Part shown: positions 34,701 to 46,005 of the stretch, piece by piece
Layout: every line of letters starts with the position of its first letter
How positions within the stretch are numbered: the first letter of the stretch is position 1
From: Ailurus styani
Lineage: Eukaryota; Chordata; Mammalia; Carnivora; Ailuridae
Assembly (NCBI GenBank): GCA_002007465.1
Contig: LNAC01000136.1
Coordinates: 2,658,823 to 2,722,822, forward strand
Direction of reading: 5' to 3'
DNA length: 64,000 nucleotides
The notes under the pieces: model-generated
What the model saw: the letters and a program-made list of their open reading frames with translations, nothing else
Databases searched by the model: none
What the model was told of the DNA's origin: nothing
Program-made: the position numbers and the translations under genes

Positions 34701-35724
34701 CCTATTGCCTACCCTTCATCTCATCCCATAGCCCAGTTCTGGAGTTAGCCAATCATAGGCTCACCTCATGATGAGCTGACCTAATGAACTCTGTCATTTT
34801 CAAGGTCACTCCCTGGGTTTGGGCTGCCTGACATCTGACACGCACTCCAGGTCTAATCAACACCTTTCCTGCACAAACAGTCTGGTCCTGCTCCCCTGAG
34901 CTATGGGCTGTTCACGAAGCAGTTGAAACTCGGAAGGGGTGTTGACTGACTAACAAATTCAGCCAACACAATCATTCTTATCTTTCATTTTCCCATGATG
35001 GGAACTAGAAGCTGAACATTTACAATCATTGTAGGCTTCAAAAATATCTAATCAAACTGCAAAAAGCACGGTCTTTGGTTTATTTTAGAAGGACTTCACG
35101 ATGAGTCCAACCGATGGAGTTCCGTGAGGATCCATGTCCGCCCAGCACTTTGCCTCATGCTCTAACACATCCGGAAACAGAACACAGCACTGAACAAGAG
35201 GTCAGGAATTCATGTTATAAATGAGGAAAATTAAAGGGCCTGGAAAAACACATTTATTTAGAGGTCTTGGCTCTTGCCTTACAGAATTTTAGATCTAGTT
35301 CATTATACAAGACATAGTCCTTGACACAGCTTTAACAGAATTCGAGCATGCTCGAATCAACTGCCATATTACCAAACACAGTCTTCAGATTCTATAGGAA
35401 TCCAGGGAGGTCAAAAATGAGTACCCAGAAGCCCAGGTTGATCCCTAAGAGGAGAGAATTGGGAATTCTCTGTGTGGTGAAGACACAGACTCGAGCATCG
35501 AGCTGCCCCTTTCGCTGTGGGTTTGGGCAAGAGGAGAGAGGCAAGGCTGAATGGGGGGTCGGGGGGGGAGTCCTTTGTTGAACAACTTTCTACGTCAGTC
35601 CAAAGGGTTTGCAATTAATCCTAAAAATCAATCTATTAATCCTAGAACAAGTCATTATAGGTTTTGAAACAAGGGGGAAACAAAAGCATCATGAAAACAG
35701 CATTTCACGAAAGGAGATCCACTA
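34701..35724. other. Unique sequence, no gene seen
   Basis: No recognisable repeat or exon in this interval. Confidence 0.4.
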
Positions 35725-35935
35725 GAACACAGTGGTTAGGAGTGTGAGTGTTGGAGCCAGGCAGCCTGGGTTTCAATTCTGGCTCTACCCCTTGTTCTAT
35801 GACATTGGGCGAGTCACTTAACCTCAGTGTCTTTATCTGTAAAATGGGAATAATAATAATGACCACAACAATACCTACTTCACAGGGATATTTGGAGGAC
35901 TAAACCAGTTAATATTTATAGCATATCTAGAGCAA
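35725..35935 (+). mobile_element. MIR SINE relic, near full length
   Basis: From ACACAGTGGTTAGGAGTGTGAGTGTTGGAGCCAGGCAGCC through TGGGTTTCAATTCTGGCTC (B box), TGGGCGAGTCACTTAACCTC and TCTTTATCTGTAAAATGGGAATAATAAT to TTTGGAGGACTAAACCAGTTAA this is a nearly complete MIR, including the tRNA-derived head. It is the best-preserved MIR in the window. Confidence 0.9.
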
Positions 35936-36662
35936 CACTTGTTCTTATCAACAGTGTTATAACTGCAGATGTCACTGGAGGGCAAATCTTGCTCACAGAG
36001 AGACCAGTCTGATGGCCTCTGGCTTAAAGCAGACAGAGGTGATGAGGTGTGAATTTCAGACCGGAGGTAAGAAAGAGCAGGCCGGCACCGAAAGAGGGAA
36101 GAGACAGGGTAACTGAGTAGATCTAGGGGCTGAAATAGAATGAAGAGTTAAAGGTGAGCCTACAATACGGAGAATATACCGGGTCCCCCAAAGTTAGTAA
36201 CTTTGGAGAAATAAATGTGAAGCACGAGAGAATGTCCACTTTCACAACTTTGGAGTCAAAGTATCCTTTCACATCTTTTATCCAAGATAGCCATCCCCAG
36301 ACGGATTCATAGATTTCACCATTTCTCATTGTCCCACACAGGCTCCCACTTTTCATCCTCCAGCTTGCACAGCCAACGACACCCTCGTCTAAACTTTCCC
36401 AAGCTGTATTTTTGCCTCCCAGCTTAGCTGGCTCACTCCCTTTCCCGCAAGTTCCTGTTAGTTCCCATGACACCCGAGAGCATCTCTATCCAGGTGTCAG
36501 AATCACCACCTGCAGTGTCAGCACACTCGACCGCATCTGGATCCAGAAAGAGATTTCAAATCCCATCTTAGGGCCCCTCATTCAGGGGTGACACTGCAGT
36601 GTGTACACAAGTGAGGCAGGAAGGAGGCTTTCTTTCCTCCCAGCTCAAGATTCAGAACATGA
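35936..36662. other. Unique sequence, no gene seen
   Basis: No repeat or exon is recognised. The minus frame at 36123-36473 has no domain. Confidence 0.4.
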
Positions 36663-36857
36663 GGGGCACCTGGGGGGCTCAGTCATTAAGCGTCTGCCTT
36701 CGGCTCAGGTCACGATCCCAGGGTCCTGGGATCAAACCCTGCATCAGGCTCCCTGCTCGGTGGAAAGTCTGCTTCTCCCTCTCCCACTCCCCCTGCTTAT
36801 GTTCTCTCTCTCACTGTGTCTCTGTGTCAAAAGCTTTAAAAAAAAAAAAAAAAAAAA
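36663..36857 (+). mobile_element. CanSINE with A-run
   Basis: GGGGCACCTGGGGGGCTCAGTCATTAAGC, B box GGGATCAAACCC, CTCCCACTCCCCCTGC and a 20-base A-run. One base in the head (GGGGGG for GGGTGG) is changed. It is 43 bases upstream of an N at 36900. Confidence 0.92.
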
Positions 36858-36894
36858 GACTTGGAACATAAGCCAGTGCCTTGATCCTCCCTTC

Positions 36895-36923
36895 TGCTTN
36901 ACAAAAAAAAAAAAAAAAAAAAA
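36895..36923. repeat. N and orphan poly-A
   Basis: A single N at 36900 is followed by AC and an A-run of more than 20 bases that has no SINE body before it. This looks like the tail of a second retroposon whose body was not assembled, or a homopolymer error. It is not a gene. Confidence 0.7.
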
Positions 36924-37264
36924 ATCACTGGGAGGTGAAGCACAACCAGGGTTCTGTGACAATCAAAAGAGAATACAAAGACAGAATTTACTTACATCCC
37001 TCTTTTTCTTTGAAGGGCGAGTTTCCCAAAGGCTTCATTCTCTTCCTACATCTCTCTTTCTTTTTCCCTACTTACTGAATTTATTCTTATATATTTAGAA
37101 ACAGATGTATAAATCCAGGAAATGAAAAAAAATTGGTCCAGATCTTTAATTTTTTTGGATTAGGAAACATAAGTCCAAAGATGTTTAAGTGACTTTCTCA
37201 AAGACTCCAAGAACCTTCTATTTTCACCACGGATTTGAAAACAGCTTATTCTCCTCTATTGCTT
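36924..37264. other. Unique sequence, no gene seen
   Basis: No recognisable repeat or exon in this interval. Confidence 0.4.
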
Positions 37265-37482
37265 AGAATCTAGTATGTCCTGGGTACCATAAACTGATAT
37301 GCTATTTCAAATTACTGCACAACAACCTGAGAAGTAAATGTTATCATGGCCTTTTCACAAATACAACATCTGAAGCTAACAGAGGTGATCTATCTACCAA
37401 GAGTCACTCAAGTAGCAAGCACTGGAGACAAGTCTTAAACCCAGATCTTCCAAATCTGTCTTGCTGCCGTATCTTGAACTCC
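37265..37482 (-). mobile_element. MIR SINE relic (antisense)
   Basis: CACAACAACCTGAGAAGTAAATGTTATC, TTTTCACAAATACAACATCTGAAGC, GAGTCACTCAAGTAGCAAGC, and AGTCTTAAACCCAGATCTTCCAAATCTG (B-box complement) are in MIR order, heavily diverged. Confidence 0.65.
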
Positions 37483-39729
37483 TTCCTCTTCTCACGCCAG
37501 AACATGGATGGAAATGTCTATGTATCCTTTCCTTCTACATCTGTGTATCATTCAGGACTCTTGTTCACTTGTGTAATTTTTATTTGATTGTCATTATCAG
37601 CATATAAGATGAGACTGCCTGGACATGTGTCATTCCCCTCCCTACCCTGCATGGTCCTTATATCTTTTATAATCCACCCAGTCTTTGTTAGAATTCCTGC
37701 TGGCATTCACTAAGTATGCTTTTGCCTACAAGTAACAGATAAGCCAGCTCTCAGAGGCTTAAATTATGAGGATATGTAAATTAGACAAGATCACAAAGAC
37801 TGGTTTGGATTCAAAGATGGGTGAGAACAATTCAGAATTGGCTAAAGTCGTTTCATTTTACTATGCCCTTCATTTACTACCAAACTGGCAAAAAAAGGAA
37901 ACAAAACTTTTTTGTAAACATGTACATGAACCCAGGGAGACAAGTTAATGATTCTACTTCTATCTCTCAAAAATACGTCCTAGCTGAAACTAACATAACA
38001 TTTTGTGTCAACTATTTTCAAATAAAAAATGTAAAGAAAAAGAAAATGTCCAAATTTAGTGTCAATACAAGGAGTCCCCTCATTCACAGGAGCTCAGAAC
38101 TGCCAGCTCACCTCCTCTGACACCAGCTGGCTGGGAAAGAGAGCAATCTTCGCACAAAACGGGCTCCCTGCATCACAGAAGGACATCTTGCCACCCCAGT
38201 TTGTTCTTTCTACGTTCTATTTCTTACTGCATCATCAAGTCTACAACATCCACCTATGAACAGCCATGGAATAAGTTAGTAGCTCAATAATGTCTTCCAA
38301 AACCCAGGCCCCCAAAATAGGCTTCTTACAGAATTAAACTCCATCAACCTCCATAGATAAGCTTTTTATCTTCTTGTTTGTCACAAGGTCACGAGTTGCC
38401 AATAGAGATCCAGTCAGCACATCATCACACCAGCATACCAAGCAGGGGGAAATGGGCAAAGGGAACAAATTTTCTCTTGCAAATCCTTGCATTTTTATCC
38501 AAACAGGAAAATACTTCCACAGATGCTCCCTAGCTCCCTAGCTCCCTTTCTAGTGAGATGTTATTGGTTAGAACTGAGTCACAGGACAACTCCGGGCTTC
38601 AGGAGTGGCTGGGAGAGTGAAAACCTGACAAAGGGGAAAAGGAGCTCCTTGGCCAACTTAGACCAAGGCTGATTCAGTCCTGGGAGCAGGGCCCTTTGCC
38701 TTTCTGATCCAAACACAGGAGGGCAAATCCCTACTTCAAATCAGCGCAAGTATGACTGTGGCTGGAATCCATTCTTTCCTAGAGGGTTTTGGGTTTTTGA
38801 ACCTTTCTTCTGACGCTTACTTTGACCTTTCAACCTTTATTTTTCCTGCTCATTAAGAGCAACCCAACATGAATTTCCAAACATTTCTTTGTACCCTTTT
38901 ACTTTCTTCTCTAAATGAATCTGAAGCATAAACGATTTTTTATTTAACTTTATCTCATCTTACCATTTTCCCTCTTCTTTCTCTCTTTCAGCTACGTCCC
39001 CATCACTCCGGAGTAGTCCATAATCCCAGCTGAGAACACCCGTTACTCAAAATTCAATTACACATAGACCGGAAGTTGTAAGTTCAAAATGAGTAGACTT
39101 TCACAGCAGCCATCGCAACTCGTAGCAAACATTATACACACAAAGCGTCATGACTTTTTTTTGTGTCTGCACCTCTATACAAATGTTAAATGCAAGTCAT
39201 TCAAATTATGGAGGTAGACACACAAGTAGGGCATAGGAAAAAATCCTGAAAAATTTATAAGGAGTGTGGCCCAATAAATGTCAATTAATTATACAGATCT
39301 AATAATTAATAATTTAAGATGTAATGAAAACGAGATTTCTATCAATGTTAGGTTCAACTATGTGAACAGAGACCTTCAAAATATAGTAGCTTAATATTGA
39401 CATTTATTTCTCTCCCATTGCTTATAGCTCCTTGGCCATAACTGGGTTAGGTGGCCAAAGGGAGTCTGTAAGAAAGGCTAAGAAAGGTAGTTGTTTAGCT
39501 CATTGTCATTGTGCTCAGGTAGCTGAAGGGAAAGTGCCAGAGAGGGTAGGAAATATAAAGTCCTCTATTTTGATGGTGGACTTAGCTAAAAATGTGCAAC
39601 CACTTGGTTACTTAAGAAGAAAAGATGGAGTATGGGGAGAGCGCTGGCTCAATCACTGTGTCTCTATTAAATAAACATAAAACATATTTTAAGTGCTTTC
39701 ATACTTTTACTCTGATATGCAGCCTTCGT
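37483..39729. other. Unique, with a possible old repeat 38130-38690
   Basis: Around 38560-38640 the words GTTATTGGTTAGAACTGAGTCACAGGACAAC and GAGTGGCTGGGAGAGTG resemble a mammalian repeat with CATTGGCCAGAACT...CACATGGCC. A similar feel occurs near 39420-39660. I cannot name the family or set ends. No exon is supported in the rest. Confidence 0.35.
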
Positions 39730-39919
39730 TTTTTTAAGATTTTATTTATTTATTTGACAGAGAGAGAGCACAAGTAGGCAGAGTGACAGGCAGAGGGAGA
39801 GGGAGAAGCAGGCTTCCTGCCGAGCAGGGAGCCCGATGCGGGACTCGATCCCAGGACCCTGAGATCATGACCTGAGTCAGAGGCAGAGGATTTAACCCAC
39901 TTAGCCACCCAGGCGCCCC
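39730..39919 (-). mobile_element. CanSINE (antisense)
   Basis: Starts with a T-run and AAGATTTTATTTATTTATTTG, then CAAGTAGGCAGAGTGACAGGCAGAGGGAG, GAGCAGGGAGCCCGATGCGGGACTCGATCCC and AGCCACCCAGGCGCCCC. Full length and mildly diverged. Confidence 0.93.
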
Positions 39920-40440
39920 TAACTCACAGTCTTAACAGTGTGATATCATTGCCAATCATTAGTTCTTGGGGTTGGAGGAAGCAGGGCCCCAAAATATCTT
40001 ACCCTTATTATGTATAAAAAACAGAAATGCGTGCAATACACAGCATATATGCAATATAACTATTGTATTTAAATTTCATGGGGAAGCTTTTAGGGAAAAA
40101 TATCTCAAAATGCTCTTTGAGTGACAGAGAGAAGGATACTGAAAAAAAAAGTCGAGAAATATTGTTCTATCTAATACAGGAGTTTTCAGAAACCTACCTC
40201 AAGGTTGAGCCAAAATAATAGATTTATTTTTAGATTTATAAATAGATTTGTTATCTTTTGGAAAATTTTCTTCTTACTACATTATAGGTTATATAATGTA
40301 ATAAATAGAAAGGACATGTAATATCAAATTGAGGTGCTGGTCTCACTCTCTGTTACCATGTTCCCCCACTTCCTGTCCCTCTCCTTTTTTGTATTCTATC
40401 GCTCGTTAAAATTCCAAAGCTACACTAAAAGGAGTTCAAC
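39920..40440. other. Unique sequence, no gene seen
   Basis: AT-rich; no repeat or exon recognised. Confidence 0.4.
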
Positions 40441-40470
40441 TTTGTCTCTCACTGTCTTTTTGTCTCTCCC

Positions 40471-40514
<44 letters not shown>

Positions 40515-40535
40515 ACTGTCTGGCTCTCCCTCATA

Positions 40536-40614
<79 letters not shown>

Positions 40615-40620
40615 CCACCA
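40441..40620. repeat. Compound (TC)n-(CA)n microsatellite
   Basis: About 130 bases of TC-rich sequence with two interruptions (TGACACTGTCTGGC and CTCATAC) run into about 38 bases of CA, then four CCA/CAC trinucleotides. The TC part is a long pyrimidine tract. Confidence 0.95.
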
Positions 40621-41842
40621 CCACCATCACTGAATGACTCAAAATCGGCCTTTAACAACCTCCTCAGGCAATTCACAGACACGTTTTATCTAGAGACACC
40701 TGCTTGGTCTAAAGCAAAAGATCTACAGTTGCGGTTCCTCCTCTGCTCTGTTACGGCCACCTTGATCTCCTGTCTGTTTTCTTATCATGGTTTCCATTCC
40801 TCCGAAAACAAGCCAATCCTTTGAAGAAATGTTTGTCCAAGGAAGTTCTAGTCTCCTCAGAAGAGGGATGGTGACATGAAGGCACAAAGAAAAGCATTTT
40901 GACATCATCCCACCCCATCCCCCAAACTTAAATACTGTGTCTCTTTCACTTCCTATTCCCTGAAGTTTCTCTCCAGGCATTTAGATTTTGTCAAGTTCAC
41001 TTTCTCTCCCCCTCTTCATAACAAGGAACTTTCTAGCTCCAAGGTGTTTTATATGAGGCTAGATGTCTTCATTCTTATGTTCTTAGTTTTGAAATGATTT
41101 GTTTTGTATGTCTTTGTGTGTGTCATCTCCTGGGCCTCCCAACCCTCTCAGTAACGTGCTACGGCACAACCTATGCAGAGTTCTTGTCCTAATACATGGG
41201 GGAAATCCTATAACTCATTAAATATATTTCCTTGTTTTCCACCAAGGGGCCATATCTTATCATCTTATCTACTTAATGTTGGTAGTTGGCCTCTCCCCTC
41301 CTGAAATCACCTCTGTTCTTCCTGCTGAAATTTCCAGGACCTTACATTCCTGCAGGACACAATAAACACACGAGGATAACAAACCGTGGGGACTTTTTAT
41401 TCAGGAATTGGAACAACTCTCCTTCCGGCCCCTACTCCCACTCATCCGGCACTTCCATCATGGAAATCTTTTCTTCCCATAGCTGGTGTGTGCAGAACAG
41501 AGGGGGGAAGTGCTCCCCCATTTTTAGCCACTCTCCTCCTTCCTTCCGGAGCATGACAAGCAGAACTGCCGCTGCCTCCAGACCTTTCTCAAAGTCATCC
41601 TCAACCAATGACCTTAAACTTCTCTGCTTCTTTACTATGTAAGAACTGGGTTTACTCAGTTCTTCTACTCCCTCTCAGGATTCACGCTTCCATGAAAACT
41701 GTTTCCAATGATGATATCCTCGTTCATTCTTTAACCACTTCATCCCTTTATCCCTTTGCCATCTCCATCTGGAGTCTGTGGTTTTCAGAATGCTTTCCTT
41801 GTATTTGTTGCAGAGGGACATGAGTTATTGGCAAAAGGAACA
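40621..41842. other. Unique sequence, no gene seen
   Basis: Frames at 41286-41823 (+) have no domain and no agreeing splice sites. Confidence 0.4.
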
Positions 41843-41900
41843 ACCAACATCTACACAGTGCTCACTCGGGTCCAGGCGATGCTGAGCGCTTTACCTTCTT
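41843..41900 (-). mobile_element. MIR tail fragment (antisense)
   Basis: CAACCAACATCTACACAGTGCTCACTCGGGTCCAGGCGATGCTGAGCGCTTTACC matches antisense MIR from its 3' end, with a decay of the CCAGGCACTGTGCTAAGC block. Confidence 0.55.
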
Positions 41901-41959
41901 TCTTTTTCTTTTTTTTAATCTCTTATCCTCTTCGTCAACCCTTGATGAGGGGATATGTC

Positions 41960-42215
41960 CCTAGACCGTCAGCCCTGGAGTCGAACTCTGTGCGTTTGAA
42001 TTCCGGCTCCACCACTCACTCTCTGTGAGACCCTGGGGGAAGCACTCCGAGCCTTTCGGTCCTTCAATGTCCTTTTCTACGAAATGGAGTTAATGACAGT
42101 GTCTCTTTCATAGGATTGTTATTCAACATGTAAAATACTCAGAACAATACCTTGAACATACTTAGCATGTAAAATACTTAGAACAAAGGCTGACTTAACC
42201 AGTATTAGTTATTGA
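41960..42215 (+). mobile_element. MIR SINE relic
   Basis: It runs from GACCGTCAGCCCTGGAGTCGAACTCTGTGCGTTTGAATTCCGGCTCC (head and B box) through CACTCTCTGTGAGACCCTGGGGGAAGC, TCCTTCAATGTCC and CATAGGATTGTTATTCAACATGTAAAATACTCAGAACAATACC. Near complete. Confidence 0.8.
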
Positions 42216-42320
42216 TATTATTACTATTCCCATTTTACATATGAGAAAAAGAAGGCATGAGGAAATTTTATAACTGGCCCATGTTGCCCAGGTGTTGATT
42301 ATTGGCAGAGCAGGTGGTCT
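42216..42320 (-). mobile_element. MIR fragment (antisense), tail to tail
   Basis: TATTACTATTCCCATTTTACATATGAGAAAAAGAAGGCATGAGGAAATTTTATAACTGGCCC is antisense MIR, facing the copy that ends just before it. Two MIRs in opposite orientation lie back to back. Confidence 0.55.
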
Positions 42321-42374
42321 GCTCTGTAATGTATGGCTGCCAGAAGAAATTAAGAAACTAAATCATATGACTTC

Positions 42375-42603
42375 AGAGAGGCAGTGAAAGGGACGCCTGC
42401 GTGGCTCAACGCCTTGGTTAAGCAGCCGCCTTCGGCTCAGGTCATGATCCCAGCATCCTGGGATTGAGTCTGACATCGGGCTCCTTGCTTAGCAGGGAAG
42501 CTGCTTCTCCCTCTGCCTCTGCCTGCCACTCTCCCTTGCTTGTGCTCTCTCTCTGACAAATAAATAAAATCTTTTTAAAAAGAGCGAGAGAGAGGCAGTG
42601 AAA
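42375..42603 (+). mobile_element. CanSINE with 15-bp TSD
   Basis: AGAGAGGCAGTGAAA occurs at 42375-42389 and again at 42589-42603. The body begins GGACGCCTGCGTGGCTCAACGCCTTGG, a mildly changed head with a small insertion, then GGGATTGAGTCTG, and CTCCCTCTGCCTCTGCC. It ends in AATAAAATC and A-rich sequence. Confidence 0.94.
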
Positions 42604-42909
42604 AAATCCAACTATGGAGTCAAAGCTAGACATTTAATGGAGTGGCACAGGAAATGCCCGGAGCTGTATTACATGCTTTAATGGCAGGAAGCCTCTTAAT
42701 GAGTGCTGAACTCACAAGTCATCTCCCTCCTACCAAAAACCAGGGAAATAGAAAAGTCCTCCCACAGAGGGGCACAGAGAACACAATTTTAGCAAGCATC
42801 TGGAAGTACAGATTTAGAACAATGCTACACACTCAGAAAACCCAATTTGTGCAGATTTGTGCAGTATTGTATTAAACATAAACAAAATAATGAAATACTG
42901 CAAATACAT

Positions 42910-43080
42910 TTATCTCTTCCACACGTATTTATGGAGTGCCTACTATGTGCCAGGTAAGGTTCTAAGTGCTAGACATACCGCAAGGAAAAAAGGCCCTGCT
43001 TGCATGGAGCTTAAATTTAAGGGAGCAATGAATACATAAAGCATCTGAAATAGTGAAAAGAGTTATAGATAAAATAAAAA
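42910..43080 (-). mobile_element. L2 3' fragment (antisense)
   Basis: GTATTTATGGAGTGCCTACTATGTGCCAGGTAAGG, GTTCTAAGTGCTAGACATACC and GGCCCTGCTTGCATGGAGCTTAAATTTAAGGGAGC is the complement of the L2 tail. The rest is unrecognisable. Confidence 0.75.
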
Positions 43081-43428
43081 GGGTTAATGTCACATGACAA
43101 AATTCTTATTTTGTAAATGTCAGAAGATATCAAGGTAGATACTCAGAATTCTCTGTAGTGAATGAGTATAGCTGTTCTGAGCCCAAGTAGTGGCTAGTAT
43201 CACATAGACTGACATGGATCAGCATAGAACCAAGAAACTAATCCAGAAACTATGTGGATCCAGGACCTCCAGAGAAAGATCCAGACAGAAATACTGTAAA
43301 GACATTTTTCCTTAGCCACTTTGATAAGTGACCTACTCTAAAATTATCAATATATGGGTCAGTGCTCCTATATTGTATATGAGCTTTATCAACAAATCCT
43401 TCTTTGTCACTTTATAAAATCCAGAATT

Positions 43429-43577
43429 AAAATAGCTCCATTCACAGGGCACCTGGCAGGCTTAGTTGGTAGAGCATGTGACTCTTCATCTCGGGATCCT
43501 AAGTTCAAGTGCCATGCTGGGTATGGAGCCTACTTGAAAAAAAAATAAAAACTAAGAATAAAAGAAAATAGCTCCTT
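43429..43577 (+). mobile_element. Older CanSINE-related SINE with TSD
   Basis: GGGCACCTGGCAGGCTTAGTTGGTAGAGCATGTGACTCTTCATCTCGGGATCCTAAGTTCAAGTGCC has a tRNA-like head and B box; it is the same short type as at 20302. AAAATAGCTCC sits at 43429-43439 and again at 43565-43575, a target duplication. Confidence 0.9.
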
Positions 43578-44049
43578 CCGGTACTATTTGATGGTACTGG
43601 AACAGGACAGGGTCAACCGGCAGTTATGGTTACAGTTCTGGAGCCTAGTAAATCCCAGGAAGCAGTCCCTTCTACACAGTGGTCTCTGGACAGGGACTTT
43701 GGCTCCATCGTCCATCACGCCTTCCTCAGCTTATCCTCCATTTTGTGACCTTCTCCTGTGTAGACTTTGACCTATGACATGCAGAGAGTACTCTACAAAA
43801 TCTGAAGCTGCCATGTTGCTCAAAAAGCCCAGAGTAGACTTAGTTTATTTCCAACTCTTCCATAAGGATACTTTCTGCTTCGTAGCACGGCTACAGTGTC
43901 CTCATCCTTCAAACTCCTGAGGTTGAAGACATGTTTCCTTTAGCTGAGTCCCACACAGTGCCATACAATGCCTTCAACAGCTCAAGTTACATCAGTAGAA
44001 CGTAGTCACCTACTTAGTTTCAAGGAAGGTGATACAAAATTTGAATTCA
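43578..44049. other. Unique sequence, no gene seen
   Basis: No repeat or exon is recognised. Confidence 0.4.
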
Positions 44050-44215
44050 AAATGGTGCAAAGACCTAAAAGAGCTAAAACTAGAAAGCATGTAGAGAAAA
44101 ATGTAGGGGGAAAACGTTGTGATGTTGTATTTGGCGGTGATTTCTTAAATATGACACCAAAGGTAGAGGCAACATATGAAAAAATAAGTAAATTAGATAG
44201 CTCTTTCTAAGAGCT
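44050..44215 (+). mobile_element. Old L1 ORF2 fragment (sense)
   Basis: The words GGGGGAAAACGTTGTGATGTTG, GGCGGTGATTTCTTAAATATGACACCAAAGG and GGCAACATATGAAAAAATAAG are L1 ORF2 sequence in the plus direction (the DIGFGNDFLDMTPKA-like region). The protein reads [20 protein letters not shown] here. It is interrupted by the antisense L1 from 44224. Confidence 0.65.
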
Positions 44216-44223
44216 CTAGTTAG

Positions 44224-45598
44224 CTCTTTCCATAGTTTGGCTATTGTGGACACTGCTGCTACAAACATTCGGGCGCACATGCCCCTTTGGATCATCAATA
44301 CATTTGTATCTTTGGGGAAAATACCCAGTAGTGTAATTGTTGGGTCATAGCGAAACTCTATTTTTAACTTTTTGAGGAACCTCCATACTGTTTTCCAGAG
44401 TGGCTGTACCAGCTTGCATCCCCACCAACAGTGTAGGAAGGTTCCCTTTTCTCTGCATCCTCTCCAACATCTGTCGTTTCCTGACTTGTTAATTTTAGCC
44501 ATTCTGACTGGTTTGAGGTGGTATCTCATTGAGGTTTTGATTTGTATTTCCCTGATGCCAAGTGATGTTGAGCACTTATTCATGTGTCTTTTGGCCATTC
44601 AGATATCTTCTTTGCAGAAATGTCTGTTCATGTCTTCTACCCATTTCTTGATTGAATTATTTGTTCTTTGGGCGTTCAGTTTGATAAGTTCTTTATAGAT
44701 TTTGGATACGAGCCCTGTAACTGATATGTCATTTGCAAATATCTTCTCCCATTCTGTTGGTTGTCTTTCGGTTTTGTTGACTATTTCCTTTGCTTTTTAT
44801 CTTGATGCTTTTTATCTTTATCTTGATGAAGTCCCAGTAGTTCATTTTTGCCCTTGTTTCCCTTGCCTTTGGTGATGTTCCTAGGAAGAAGTTGCTGCTG
44901 CTGAGGTCAAAGAGGTTGTTGCCTCTGTTCTCAAGGATTTTGATGGATTCCTGTCTCACATTGAGGTCTTTCATCCATTTTGAGTCTATTTTTGTGTGTG
45001 GTGTAAGGAAATGGTCCAGTTTCATTCTTTGGCATGTGGCTGTCCAGTTTTCCCAACACCATTTGTTGAAGAGACTGTCTTTTTTCCACTGGACATTCTT
45101 TCCTGCTTTGTTGAAGATTCGTTGACCATAGAGTTGAGGGTCCATTTCTGGGCTCTCTATTCTGTTCCATTGATCTATGCGCCTGTTTTTGTGCCAGTAC
45201 CATACTGTCTTGATGATGACAGCTTTGTAATAGAGCTTGAAGTCTGGAATTGTGATGCCACCAACCTTGGTTTTCTTTTTCAACATTCCTCTGGCTATTG
45301 GGGGTCTTTTCTGGTTCCATATAAGTTTTTGAATTATTTTTTCCATTTCTTTGAAAAAAGTTTTTGGTATTTTGATGGGGATTGCATTAAATGTGTAGCT
45401 TGCTCTAGGTAGCATAGACATTTTCACAATATTTGTTCTTCCAATCCATGAGCACAGAACGTTTTTCCATTTTTTTGTGTCTTCCTCAATTTCTTTCATG
45501 AGTATTCTAGAGTTTTCTGAGTAGAGATACTTTGCCTCTTTGGTTAGATTTATTCCTAGGTATCTTATGGTTTGGGGTGCCATTATAAATGGGATCAA
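44224..45598 (-). pseudogene. Broken L1 ORF2 (antisense)
   Basis: The frame is open from 45598 to 44729, about 289 residues, beginning near IPFIMAPQ and reading on through YLGINLTKE and [15 protein letters not shown] motifs; a second frame covers the remainder from 44598 down, including [13 protein letters not shown]. One or more frameshifts lie near 44600-44730. Endonuclease and catalytic reverse transcriptase parts are absent, so it encodes nothing functional. Confidence 0.85.
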
Positions 45599-45640
45599 CT
45601 CCTTAATTTCTCTTTCTTCTGTCTTGTTGGTATATAAGGA
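44224..45640 (-). mobile_element. Antisense L1 ORF2 segment, both ends missing
   Basis: The complement strand carries about 1.4 kb of L1, from the region after the reverse transcriptase core (YLGINLTKE at about 45560) through [13 protein letters not shown] (near 44400) to the CLKLW...-type region near 44224. The 3' UTR and A-tail are absent, so it stops short where a normal insertion would have a tail. The source is a fairly young L1, less diverged than the flanking L1. Confidence 0.85.
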
Positions 45641-46005
45641 AGGAAGTTCTGATACATGCTATAACATGGATGCACCATGAGGACATTCCAGTAAGTGAAG
45701 TAAGCCATTCCCAAAAGGGCAGATACTATATGATCTCACATCCATGAGGTACCTAGAGTCGTATTCGTAGAGTCAAAAGGTATAATAGTGATTGTCCAGA
45801 TCTGGGGGCAGGAAGATGGGGACTTATCATTTAATGGCGCAGAGGTTTAGTTTTACAAGATGAAACTAGTTCTGGAGACAAGTGATGATGACAGTCGCAC
45901 AGCAGTGTGAATGTACTTAATGTCACTGAATTGTACACTTAAAAATAGTTAAGGTGAGTACATTTTGCGTTTATTTTGCTATTTAAAAAAAACTAAAAAG
46001 AAGGC
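45641..46005 (+). mobile_element. Old L1 3' end (sense)
   Basis: GGAAGTTCTGATACATGCTATAACATGGATG, then CCAGTAAGTGAAGTAAGCCATTCCC, CTATATGATCTCACATCC, GTTTTACAAGATGAAACTAGTTCTGGAG, GTGAATGTACTTAATGTCACTGAATTGTACACTTAAAAATAG is an old L1M 3' end. It lies in the same orientation as the fragment at 44050-44215, so both probably belong to one element split by the antisense L1. Confidence 0.75.

Noticed and set aside
36601..37098. 165-codon open frame on the plus strand
   Set aside because: Reads through a SINE, two A-runs and an N.
44080..45598. Long minus-strand frames as a host gene
   Set aside because: L1 ORF2 fragments with frameshift.
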